5,214 bases of DNA from an uncultured Thermoleophilia bacterium (GTDB taxonomy: Bacteria > Actinomycetota > Thermoleophilia > UBA2241). The DNA is taken from the NCBI GenBank assembly GCA_903912585.1, contig CAIWHY010000484.1:1-5214 (forward strand). The letters are read 5' to 3'. Below are positions 1-5,159 of this stretch, piece by piece. The translations under genes and the position numbers were made by a program. The notes below the pieces were generated by a model, which worked only from the letters and a program-made list of their open reading frames with translations, was not told the DNA's origin and did no database searches. The number at the start of each line of letters is the position of its first letter. Positions within the stretch are counted from its first letter, which is position 1.

Positions 1-1472
1 AGACGGGCGGCGATGAGCGCCCCGATCGAGTCGGGCATCGGAACTTCGACGCCCTCCTTGAGCGCCACCTTGCCGCCACGACTGTCGAGCAGGCCGCGGT
101 CCTCGAGCAGGCGCACGAGCTCCTCGGCGAAGAGCGGGTTGCCGCCGGAGCGCTCGAGGATCAGGGCCTGCAGGTCGGTGGGCAGGCTCTTGGCGCCGAG
201 GCGGGCGCGGGCGAGCTCGGCGGTCTCCTCGCCGGAGAGCGGGCCGAGTGGCACCTGAGTGGCAGCCGCGACGAAACCGGCTCCGGGTCCGCTGAACTCG
301 AGCGCCTCGGGCCGGGCCGTCGCCAGGACGAGTAGAGGTACGCCGGCGTCGCTCTCGGCGAGGTAGTCCATGAAGGCGAGCATCGCCTCGTCGGCCCAGT
401 GCAGGTCCTCGACGACGAGGACGGCGGGGCCGGAGGCAGCCTGGCTTTCGAGGAACTCGCGCCAGGCGGAGAAGTTCTCCTCGCGCGAGGCCTCCTCCGC
501 CTCGAGGCCGAGCAGCGGACGCAGGCGGGCGCGCAGACGCTCGCGGTCTTCACCCTCCGGCAGTACGGTCTCAAGACGCGCTTCGGCCCGCGCCACGCCG
601 TCGCTCTCGAGGATGCCGGCCGATGAACGCACGATCTCGGAGAGCGCCCAGAAGGTGACACCGCTCCCAAAGGGCAGGCAGCGGCCCTGGCGCCAGGTGA
701 CGAGCGTGGGTTGGTCGTCGAGGCGGCGGGCGAACTCGGCCAGCAGGCGGCTCTTGCCGATGCCGGGCGCGCCGACGATGAGCGCGAAGCGCGGCGAGCG
801 AGAGGCGAGCGCCTCGCCGAGGAGCGCGGCGAGCTCGGCGAGCTCCTCTTCGCGGCCGACGAAGCTCGAGGAAAAGCCGCGCAGCTCGGAGCCGGTGCGC
901 GCCAGAGAGGCGGTCGCGAGCCAGGCCTGCAGGGGCTTGCTCTTGCCCTTCAGCGCGACCGGGTGACAGGCATCGAATGAGAAGACCTTCTCGGTGGCGG
1001 CGTGAGTCGCGGCGCCGACCGCGACCGCCATGGGCGGGGCTGCAGACTGCAATCTGGCGGCGACGTTGACGGCGTCGCCGGTGAGGAAGCCCTCGCCGCT
1101 CGCCGGATTGACGTCGAGGCGCACCAGAGCTTCACCGGTGTTCACCCCGACGCGCACCTCGACTGGCTGGCCACCGATGCCTGGCAGGGCGTCGATCTCG
1201 TCGATGAGGCGCAGGCCGGCGCGCACGGCGCGCTCGGCGTCGTCCTCGTGGAGCGTCGGCACGCCGAAGACCGCGACCACGGCGTCGCCGATGTACTTCT
1301 CGACGGTGCCGCCGTAGGACTCGATGACTCTGCGCGCGGCGGCGTAGTAGCGGCTCAGGAAGGCGTTCACGACCTCGGGGTCGTTGCGTTCGGAGAGCGC
1401 CGTGAAGCCGACGAGGTCGCAGAAGAGGGTGGTGACGACGCGGCGCGCCTCACCCTGCGGCGAGGAGCTCAA
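1..1472 (-). CDS. Class III adenylate/guanylate cyclase fused to an AAA/STAND-type ATPase (partial, C-terminus off the left edge)
   Basis: This frame is open without a stop from position 1472 to the window edge, giving about 490 residues. Residues 10-142 are a class III cyclase homology domain, which makes cAMP or cGMP from a nucleoside triphosphate. It has the two metal-binding aspartates (D19 in FCDLVGFT, D63 in KYIGDA), the substrate-binding K59, and the transition-state residues N136 and R140 in NVAARL. A linker ending in LKGKSKPLQAWLA follows. The ATPase domain then has a Walker A motif (GAPGIGKS, residues 234-241, K240) and a Walker B motif (VVEDLHW, E355/D356). Family members usually continue into TPR-like repeats, which would lie to the left of the window. 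The protein is probably cytoplasmic, as no membrane segment is visible. The start is uncertain. The first in-frame ATG (residue 148) falls inside the cyclase domain, so I chose TTG at 1472, which has GAGGGG five bases upstream. An N-terminal zinc ribbon, common in this family, is out of frame here (see 1469-1543). Confidence 0.9.
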   Translation of the reverse strand, partial: MSSSPQGEARRVVTTLFCDLVGFTALSERNDPEVVNAFLSRYYAAARRVIESYGGTVEKYIGDAVVAVFGVPTLHEDDAERAVRAGLRLIDEIDALPGIGGQPVEVRVGVNTGEALVRLDVNPASGEGFLTGDAVNVAARLQSAAPPMAVAVGAATHAATEKVFSFDACHPVALKGKSKPLQAWLATASLARTGSELRGFSSSFVGREEELAELAALLGEALASRSPRFALIVGAPGIGKSRLLAEFARRLDDQPTLVTWRQGRCLPFGSGVTFWALSEIVRSSAGILESDGVARAEARLETVLPEGEDRERLRARLRPLLGLEAEEASREENFSAWREFLESQAASGPAVLVVEDLHWADEAMLAFMDYLAESDAGVPLLVLATARPEALEFSGPGAGFVAAATQVPLGPLSGEETAELARARLGAKSLPTDLQALILERSGGNPLFAEELVRLLEDRGLLDSRGGKVALKEGVEVPMPDSIGALIAAR

Positions 1473-1543
1473 CAGTGCCCCTCAGGGCCCGTGCAGCAGG
1501 CGCGATCGAGCACATTGCGGCCACAGCTGGGGCAAGCGGTCAT
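1469..1543 (-). CDS. 24-codon zinc-knuckle mini-ORF overlapping the cyclase start; possibly the frameshifted cyclase N-terminus
   Basis: Starting at ATG 1543, this frame encodes MTACPSCGRNVLDRA, a CxxC knuckle that closely resembles the N-terminus of many cyclase/ATPase proteins. It then runs CCTGPEGHC and stops at TGA. That TGA overlaps the proposed TTG start of the cyclase (TTGA), so the two could be translationally coupled. Alternatively this is the real beginning of the cyclase, detached by the loss of one G in the run at 1478-1481. One extra G would give PEGALLSSSPQGEARR, which reads straight into the cyclase domain. Only one CxxC pair is intact, and the second knuckle expected in a full zinc ribbon is degenerate. 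The cyclase-like protein sequence is seen directly; which explanation holds is undecided. Confidence 0.4.
   Translation of the reverse strand: MTACPSCGRNVLDRACCTGPEGHC
1478..1483 (-). promoter_or_regulatory. Ribosome binding site supporting the TTG start of the cyclase
   Basis: On the minus strand this reads GAGGGG. It lies five bases upstream of TTG 1472 and is a good match to the anti-Shine-Dalgarno sequence. It is the main reason for choosing this start, because no ATG or GTG is available before the first catalytic aspartate. The site lies inside the mini-ORF, as expected for a translationally coupled downstream cistron. Confidence 0.4.
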
Positions 1544-1766
1544 CGCTGCCGCCCCGTTTCCCGGCCGACCATGAGAGTGTGCCTGCGCATCCGAAAGGCC
1601 ACCTCCGGACTCCTGCGCCGATTCTACGGCCAGATTCATCTGCGTCCAGTGAAGGGGGCCGTACTGTAGGGAAGGTGGGTGACGCAGGGGAGGGTTGCAG
1701 ACTGCCCGGAGTTGCCGGTCGCCTCGAACCGCAGATTCCCTCCGACCGGCGCGATAGTGTCGGCCC
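1544..1766. other. Divergent intergenic region between the cyclase and the integrase
   Basis: This 223-base gap should carry the promoters for both the leftward cyclase and the rightward integrase. I see no convincing open reading frame, tRNA fragment or long inverted repeat in it. The stretch 1650-1695 is unusually purine-rich on the plus strand. On the minus strand, TACAGT at 1668-1663 could be a -10 box for the cyclase, but no good -35 box lies at the right distance. The integrase -10 candidate is listed separately. Confidence 0.5.
1753..1760 (+). promoter_or_regulatory. Candidate -10 element of the integrase, possibly giving a leaderless mRNA
   Basis: GATAGTGT contains both GATAGT (four of six to TATAAT) and a TAnnnT core at 1755-1760, ending six bases before the integrase ATG at 1767. 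No Shine-Dalgarno sequence lies between the two. A -10 element placed this way is the usual arrangement for leaderless transcripts, which are common in Actinomycetota. No clear -35 box is visible. This is inference from spacing only. Confidence 0.3.
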
Positions 1767-3068
1767 ATGAACTCCGAGCGCCTCACCGGCTTCGTCTACC
1801 CCGTGAAGAAGAACGGCGTCCCCGTCCGCGGCCGCTGGCAGCTGTGGGTGAACCTGCCGTCCGAGCCTGCGTTCGACAAGGACGGGCAGCCGGTGCTGGA
1901 CTCGAAGGGCAAGCAGAAGCAGCGCTACCCGAAGACCACCAAGGTGGTCGAGGCCACGGGCAAGAAGTCCGCCGAGCGCCTGTTAGAAGCCTGGATCGCG
2001 GAGCTCGAGGCGCACCGCACCGTCGACCCCGACCGCCTGAAGCTCGCGGAGCTCCTCGACCGCTGGCTCGAGGCGACGAGGGGCGAGATGCGGGTCGCCT
2101 CCTACAACTCCTACCGGCGCATCTGCCGCCTGCACGTGAAGCCCGCCCTCGGCCAGCTCCACGCCGGCCGGCTCACCCGCGCCCAGCTTTCGACGTACTA
2201 CGCGGCCAAGCTGAGAGGCTCGAAGAAGGCCAGGCCCCTGGCCGAGACCACGGTCGCCCACCACCACGCGATGCTGAAGACCGCCTTCAACTGGGCGCTC
2301 GAGGAGGATCTCCTGCTGGTCAACCCGGCGATGCGCGTAAAGAACCCTCCGGCGCTCCGTCCGAAGACGCGCCCGGTGTGGAGCATGGAGGAGATCGCGC
2401 GCACGGTCATCAAGGCGAGGGGCCTGCAGGTCCACGCCGCCGGCGTGCTCGCCGGCTTCTCGGGCTTGCGGGTCGGTGAGATCTCCGGCTTGTTCTGGTC
2501 CGACATCGACCTGGAGAGAGGCTTCGTCACCGTGACTCGCACCGTCGAGGAGGACGAGGACGGCACGCTCCTCGAGTACCCGCCGAAGAACGGCAAGGCG
2601 CGGGTCGTGCCCCTGCCCGCCGCCGCCTGCGACGAACTGCGGGTCCTGCTCATGGCGCAGAAGGAGTACCGCCTGGCTCAAGGCCCGGCCTGGAACGAGG
2701 CGGGGAGGGTGGTGCCCAAGAAGGACGGCACTCAGATGGCGCCCTCGACCCTCAAGAGCCAGTGGTGGAACTGGGTGGCGCGGCAGAGGATCGACCCGCA
2801 CCTGCCCATTCACGGCCTGCGCGACTCCTTCGGCACCTGGGTCTACGAGGAGTTCGGCGTCAAGCAGGCGCAGGAGTGGCTCGGCCACTCGGACCCGGCG
2901 ACCACGCTGCGCCACTACGTGCGCCTGACCACGGCCGCCAGGGCGAAGGCCGTGGCCGGGCTCGACGAGGTCACGCGAGCCACTCTTGAGGCCGCCGAGG
3001 AGAAGGCCGCCGAGGACGCGCAGCCCGTTCGTGACAACGTCGTGTCGCTCGCCAGTCGGCGCGGGTAG
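1767..3068 (+). CDS. Tyrosine recombinase / phage-type site-specific integrase
   Basis: This is a complete 433-residue integrase, the usual size for temperate phages and integrative elements of high-GC Gram-positives. It would catalyse strand exchange between an element's attachment site and the chromosome through a covalent 3'-phosphotyrosine intermediate. Residues 1-85 form a basic arm-type DNA-binding domain (GRWQLWVNLP, then a Lys-rich hairpin and an RLLEAWIAELEAHR helix). Residues 91-190 are the SAM-like core-binding domain. Residues 205-390 are the catalytic domain, with R235 (SGLRVGE), K274 (PPKNGKARVVPLP), H349 and R352 (HGLRDSF), H374 (WLGHSD) and nucleophile Y384 (LRHYV). All six residues are present, so the enzyme is probably active. 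A charged, Ala/Glu-rich tail of about 45 residues follows. No excisionase or other mobility gene is adjacent. The attachment site is not identified; the nearest tRNA gene is 2 kb downstream. Confidence 0.95.
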   Translation: MNSERLTGFVYPVKKNGVPVRGRWQLWVNLPSEPAFDKDGQPVLDSKGKQKQRYPKTTKVVEATGKKSAERLLEAWIAELEAHRTVDPDRLKLAELLDRWLEATRGEMRVASYNSYRRICRLHVKPALGQLHAGRLTRAQLSTYYAAKLRGSKKARPLAETTVAHHHAMLKTAFNWALEEDLLLVNPAMRVKNPPALRPKTRPVWSMEEIARTVIKARGLQVHAAGVLAGFSGLRVGEISGLFWSDIDLERGFVTVTRTVEEDEDGTLLEYPPKNGKARVVPLPAAACDELRVLLMAQKEYRLAQGPAWNEAGRVVPKKDGTQMAPSTLKSQWWNWVARQRIDPHLPIHGLRDSFGTWVYEEFGVKQAQEWLGHSDPATTLRHYVRLTTAARAKAVAGLDEVTRATLEAAEEKAAEDAQPVRDNVVSLASRRG

Positions 3069-3091
3069 GAATAAGACCTGACGGGCTGCCT

Positions 3092-3134
3092 CGCGCTGCG
3101 CTTGGCGCGTTGCCCACCACCGCCCTCCAGTGGT
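3092..3134. terminator. Two GC-rich hairpins between the convergent integrase and YdeI genes
   Basis: The 65-base gap between the two convergent stop codons contains two inverted repeats. The first is CGCGC (3092-3096) paired with GCGCG (3105-3109). The second is ACCAC (3116-3120) paired with GTGGT (3130-3134), which reaches into the YdeI stop codon. They lie where a bidirectional terminator is expected, but neither is followed by a T-run on either strand. They are therefore weak candidates at best. Confidence 0.25.
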
Positions 3135-3724
3135 CACGCACCGCCGGCGCTCTTGGGCTGACGCCACTGGTTCGCCCGGCGATTCGCGCTCGCTTCTTCC
3201 GCGGTGGTGCGGATGCGCGTCGCTCGCGTCTCGGGGCGCTTGGCCGCTTCGATCCACTCGAGGATGGCCCGCTTGGTCGAGCGCGGGAACGCATCCCAGA
3301 ACTCCCGGGCGCGGGGGGTGGCGTCAAGCGTGGCCACAAGGTCGTCGGGTTCCCGCAGTTCCTCCACGGCATCGATGGCGCTCCACGCGCCGTTCCTCTT
3401 GGCCGCCTCCACCGCCGCGAGGCCGGACGGCTGCATCAGGCCCTGCGCCTGCAGCCGCTCCACCCGTTCCTTGTTGCGTCTCGACCAGGAGCTCTTGGCT
3501 TTGCGGGGCGCGACCCAGAGCATCGCTTGCCGGTCGCTCAGGCTCCTCGGCAGGCTGTCGATCCAGCCGAAACAGACGGCTTCGTCCACGATGTCGTCGT
3601 AGCGCAGGGAGCGTCCTCGCCCCTTGTCGTAGACGATCCACACGCCGCGTTCGTCTTCGTGGTGCTCGCTCAGCCACGCGCGAAGCGCGTCTCGATTTGC
3701 GACATAGACGCGGTCGTCCGCCAT
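3134..3724 (-). CDS. YdeI/OmpD-associated (OmdA) family protein
   Basis: This 196-residue soluble protein matches the YdeI/OmpD-associated family along its length. The N-terminal part has LRAWLSEHHEDERGVWIVYDKG (residues 14-35, read with gaps as a family pattern) and the hallmark CFGWIDS (51-57). The middle has the basic stretch PRKAKSSWSRRNKERVERL (73-91), and the C-terminus has AKRPETRATRI (161-171) and RANQWRQP (183-190). No signal peptide or membrane segment is visible. Family members have been linked to resistance to cationic antimicrobial peptides and bacteriocins and to stress, but no enzymatic reaction is established. The ATG at 3724 lies one base after the stop codon of the upstream VOC gene and has only a weak Shine-Dalgarno sequence, so translational coupling is likely. 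Family assignment is firm; function is not. Confidence 0.9.
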   Translation of the reverse strand: MADDRVYVANRDALRAWLSEHHEDERGVWIVYDKGRGRSLRYDDIVDEAVCFGWIDSLPRSLSDRQAMLWVAPRKAKSSWSRRNKERVERLQAQGLMQPSGLAAVEAAKRNGAWSAIDAVEELREPDDLVATLDATPRAREFWDAFPRSTKRAILEWIEAAKRPETRATRIRTTAEEASANRRANQWRQPKSAGGA

Positions 3725-3725
3725 G

Positions 3726-4115
3726 TCACCAGCTTTCGCCCGGCCGGTGGGTGCCGAAGCTCCATTCGTAGCCTTCGGGGTCGAGAATCCGCGCGCGCTG
3801 CGTTCCCCATGCGGTCTCTTCGGGTTCGAACACGGTGGTCGCGCCGGCTGCGATGGCCTTGTCGTAGATGTCCTTCACGTCGTCGACGGCCAGGTAGAGG
3901 CCGCTGCCCGTCGACCTTCCGCGCAGTGGAGCGATCTCGTATTCGGCATCGAAGCTTGCCAGCATGACGACGACGTCGCCGAGCGCCAGCTCCGCGTGAG
4001 TGACCGCGCCCGCCTCTCCGTCCTGCCGCGTCACGACGGAGAAGCCGATGCCGGTCGGCCAGGCGATCGCTGCCGGGGCGTCGCGATAGCTGAGGTACGC
4101 AGAGAGTGCCGCCAT
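3726..4115 (-). CDS. VOC family (glyoxalase/bleomycin-resistance fold) protein
   Basis: This 129-residue protein has one vicinal-oxygen-chelate module, built from two beta-alpha-beta-beta-beta halves. The first half includes AYLSYRDAPAAIAW (residues 6-19) and THAELALGDVVVML (39-52). The second includes GLYLAVDDVKDIYDKAIAAGA (72-92, a family pattern) and LDPEGYEWSFGTH (111-123). H40 and E117 sit where VOC enzymes usually place metal ligands. VOC proteins act as glyoxalases, fosfomycin-modifying enzymes, dioxygenases or drug-binding proteins, and the sequence does not tell which. The AYLSYRDAPAAI opening resembles small PhnB-like resistance/antibiotic-binding members. The start at 4115 is supported by GAGG at 4128-4125, nine bases upstream. 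It is the first gene of a two-gene operon with the YdeI-like gene, separated by one base. Confidence 0.88.
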   Translation of the reverse strand: MAALSAYLSYRDAPAAIAWPTGIGFSVVTRQDGEAGAVTHAELALGDVVVMLASFDAEYEIAPLRGRSTGSGLYLAVDDVKDIYDKAIAAGATTVFEPEETAWGTQRARILDPEGYEWSFGTHRPGESW

Positions 4116-4142
4116 TGCCGGCTACCTCGTCCGAGTCGGGTC

Positions 4143-4161
4143 TGCCGGCTCTCCGCCGGCA
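4143..4161. repeat. Perfect 7-bp inverted repeat, 5-base loop
   Basis: TGCCGGC (4143-4149) pairs with GCCGGCA (4155-4161) across the loop TCTCC. It lies 28 bases upstream of the VOC start codon. It could be a hairpin in the VOC leader transcript or an operator for a dimeric regulator. There is no T-run to suggest a terminator. Confidence 0.5.
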
Positions 4162-4198
4162 CCTTCCATGGCCCCGGTGTACCCGTGTGGTGGCCCCG

Positions 4199-4232
4199 GG
4201 ATGCACCTCGAGGGCGACGTCCCTCGGCATCC
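4199..4232. repeat. 12-bp inverted repeat with a 4-base bulge
   Basis: GGATGC (4199-4204) and CGAGGG (4209-4214) pair with CCCTCG (4221-4226) and GCATCC (4227-4232). The loop is CGACGT, and the only interruption is an unpaired ACCT at 4205-4208 on the left arm. All twelve pairs are Watson-Crick. The element lies upstream of both divergent genes, so it is not in a position to terminate either. An operator, a structured leader or the scar of a small inserted element are all possible. Confidence 0.55.
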
Positions 4233-4270
4233 ACGATCTCCGCTTCCAGCACCGGGCGCTCCCGGTCGGC

Positions 4271-4276
4271 TAGACT
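4271..4276 (+). promoter_or_regulatory. Candidate -10 box of the GNAT gene
   Basis: TAGACT fits the TAnnnT form of a -10 element. It would place transcription start near 4283, leaving a leader of about 30 bases before the GTG start. No good -35 hexamer is seen at 16-18 bases upstream, so this is tentative. Confidence 0.25.
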
Positions 4277-4300
4277 TATGGCACGTGCGCCAATCTACGA

Positions 4301-4305
4301 AGAGG
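4301..4305 (+). promoter_or_regulatory. Ribosome binding site deciding the GTG start of the GNAT gene
   Basis: AGAGG lies seven bases before GTG 4313, a standard spacing. It supports that GTG over the later in-frame GTG at 4340, which would remove most of the segment leading into the first beta strand. Confidence 0.6.
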
Positions 4306-4312
4306 TGACGTT

Positions 4313-4843
4313 GTGCCCACGGGGCCGTCGCCGTCGGGCGTGACCGTCACGTTCGGCGCAGCGAGTGACATCGACCGCCTGGAGCCGCTGTGGCTGCACG
4401 TCCATGCGGTCCACCAGGAGTCGGCCCCCGAGCTCGGTCCATGGGTCGATGACGCGACGACGTGGGCCAAGCGGCGCGAACTCTACGGGCACTGTCTCTC
4501 CAACCCTGATTCCTTCCTGCTGCTCGCGGCGCGCGACGAGCGCCTCGTCGGCTACGCGCTCGTCACGGTGGAGCCGGACGGCGATGTGTTGTGGAACGAC
4601 TCGTGGGTGGTGGGGGACAGGGTCGCCGAGCTCGAGTCGATCTCCGTGCTGCCTGAAGAGCAGGGCAGAGGAATCGGGACGTACCTGCTGCGGGTGGTGG
4701 ACGAGGAGCTCGAGCGCCGCGGCATCCTCGATCTGGTGATCGGCGCCGTGCCCGGGAACCCGGCTGTCCAGTTCTACGAGCGCCGCGGCTTCACGCCCAA
4801 CTGGATCATCCTGAGTCGCTTCGCGTCGCGCAGCGCCTCTTAG
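4313..4843 (+). CDS. GNAT family N-acetyltransferase
   Basis: This complete 176-residue protein starts at GTG and should transfer an acetyl group from acetyl-CoA to an amine. It opens with the first strand and helix of the fold (VTVTFGAASDIDRLEPLW, residues 10-27). The central strands include FLLLAARDERLVGYALVTV (68-86). Motif A is LESISVLPEEQGRGIGTYLL, with the pyrophosphate-binding loop QGRGIG at 117-122. Motif B is NPAVQFYERRGF (149-160), with Y155 in the position of the usual general acid. No second domain, signal peptide or membrane segment is seen. The substrate cannot be read from the sequence; candidates include an antibiotic, a polyamine or a protein N-terminus. The gene stands alone, divergent from the VOC operon and followed by 240 non-coding bases. 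Confidence 0.92.
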   Translation: MPTGPSPSGVTVTFGAASDIDRLEPLWLHVHAVHQESAPELGPWVDDATTWAKRRELYGHCLSNPDSFLLLAARDERLVGYALVTVEPDGDVLWNDSWVVGDRVAELESISVLPEEQGRGIGTYLLRVVDEELERRGILDLVIGAVPGNPAVQFYERRGFTPNWIILSRFASRSAS

Positions 4844-4892
4844 GCAACTCAGAGCATCTCCTGCCCTCACGCTTCTCCGTCGGCGACATGGG

Positions 4893-4989
4893 ACCAGAGC
4901 CGGCCGCCACCGCAACGCAGGAACCGGAGCCACTGTCGCCCATCTACCGGAGCCGCGTCCCCGATCTGTAACGCACCTACCGGAGCCGC
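4893..4989 (+). repeat. Four degenerate direct repeats, core ACCGGAGCC
   Basis: The copies are ACCAGAGCCGGC (4893-4904), ACCGGAGCCAC (4923-4933), CTACCGGAGCCGC (4944-4956) and CTACCGGAGCCGC (4977-4989). The last two are identical over 13 bases. The second and fourth also share AACGCA just upstream (4914-4919 and 4970-4975). Core starts are spaced by 30, 23 and 33 bases. The spacing is too irregular and the units too short for a CRISPR array. They could be protein-binding sites, such as integrase arm sites or regulator sites. Confidence 0.55.
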
Positions 4990-5009
4990 ACAGCACGTTT
5001 CCTGCAGTT

Positions 5010-5031
5010 TTAGCAACTTATTAGCAACTCG
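5010..5031 (+). repeat. Tandem 11-base repeat TTAGCAACTnn
   Basis: TTAGCAACTTA (5010-5020) is followed directly by TTAGCAACTCG (5021-5031), with nine of eleven bases identical. The period is close to one helical turn, so two protein copies would sit on the same face of the DNA. A related GCAACTC occurs at 4844-4850. The repeat is AT-rich compared with its surroundings and lies about 50 bases upstream of the tRNA gene. Confidence 0.5.
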
Positions 5032-5083
5032 TGGTATTCTTGCCGGGCCGCAGGAACGTAAAGTACCTGCAAATCGGCACAAT

Positions 5084-5159
5084 GCCCTCGTAGCTCAGTG
5101 GATAGAGCACAGGTTTCCTAAACCTGGTGTCGCTGGTTCGATTCCAGCCGGGGGCGCCA
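5084..5159 (+). tRNA. tRNA-Arg, anticodon CCU (reads AGG)
   Basis: All four arms fold. The acceptor GCCCTCG (5084-5090) pairs with CGGGGGC (5149-5155), with one T-G wobble. The D arm is GCTC/GAGC. The anticodon stem is CAGGT/ACCTG (5110-5114/5122-5126), with loop TTCCTAA and anticodon CCT at 5117-5119. The variable loop is GTGTC. The T arm is GCTGG/CCAGC with loop TTCGATT. The discriminator base is G5156, and CCA (5157-5159) is encoded in the DNA. The tRNA decodes the AGG arginine codon. tRNA-Arg(CCU) genes are frequent integration sites for tyrosine-recombinase elements. In this orientation the 3' end faces the right edge, so an inserted element would normally lie beyond the window. Confidence 0.97.

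Larger units (their letters stand above)
4116..4312. other. Divergent intergenic region between the VOC operon and the GNAT gene
   Basis: This 197-base region separates two divergently transcribed units, so it should hold two promoters. It is rich in symmetrical sequence. It contains three copies of the palindrome GCCGGC (4117-4122, 4144-4149, 4155-4160), a 9-base direct repeat TGGCCCCGG (4169-4177 and 4191-4199), and a long bulged inverted repeat (4199-4232). No open reading frame or known riboswitch is recognisable. Confidence 0.6.
4844..5083. other. Non-coding region between the GNAT gene and tRNA-Arg
   Basis: No reading frame with protein-like composition is seen here. The left part carries a cluster of degenerate direct repeats (4893-4989). 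The right part is locally AT-richer than anything else in the window, and it holds a tandem 11-base repeat (5010-5031), a possible -10 box TATTCT (5035-5040) for the tRNA, and a small hairpin, GCAGG (5050-5054) with CCTGC (5066-5070), in the pre-tRNA leader. I see no terminator for the GNAT gene. Confidence 0.6.

Noticed and set aside
370..1574. Several plus-strand open frames opposite the cyclase
   Set aside because: The minus-strand frame carries all cyclase and Walker motifs. The opposite frames are Arg/Ser/Ala-rich shadows.
1041..1705. TGCAGACTGC present at 1041-1050 (inside the cyclase) and at 1696-1705
   Set aside because: A ten-base match is expected several times by chance in a window of this size. 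One copy is coding, and no boundary is associated with either.
1721..1729. TCGAACC upstream of the integrase, resembling the complement of a tRNA T-loop
   Set aside because: The match to the tRNA T arm ends after about seven bases. No acceptor stem or longer tRNA segment follows, so there is no support for an attachment core.
1983..3257. 424-codon open frame antisense to the integrase and the end of the YdeI gene
   Set aside because: It is low-complexity, Arg/Gly/Ala-rich and lacks recognisable domains. It spans two convergent real genes and is what high GC third positions produce on the opposite strand.
3823..3835. GGGTTCGAACAC resembling a tRNA T-loop
   Set aside because: It lies inside the VOC coding sequence with no paired stems around it.
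3110..3967. 285-codon plus-strand open frame across the YdeI and VOC genes
   Set aside because: Both genes below it match known families along their full length. This frame has no domain and crosses their junction.
4893..4989. Possible CRISPR array
   Set aside because: The repeat units are only 9-13 bases, the spacing is unequal, and no cas gene is nearby.
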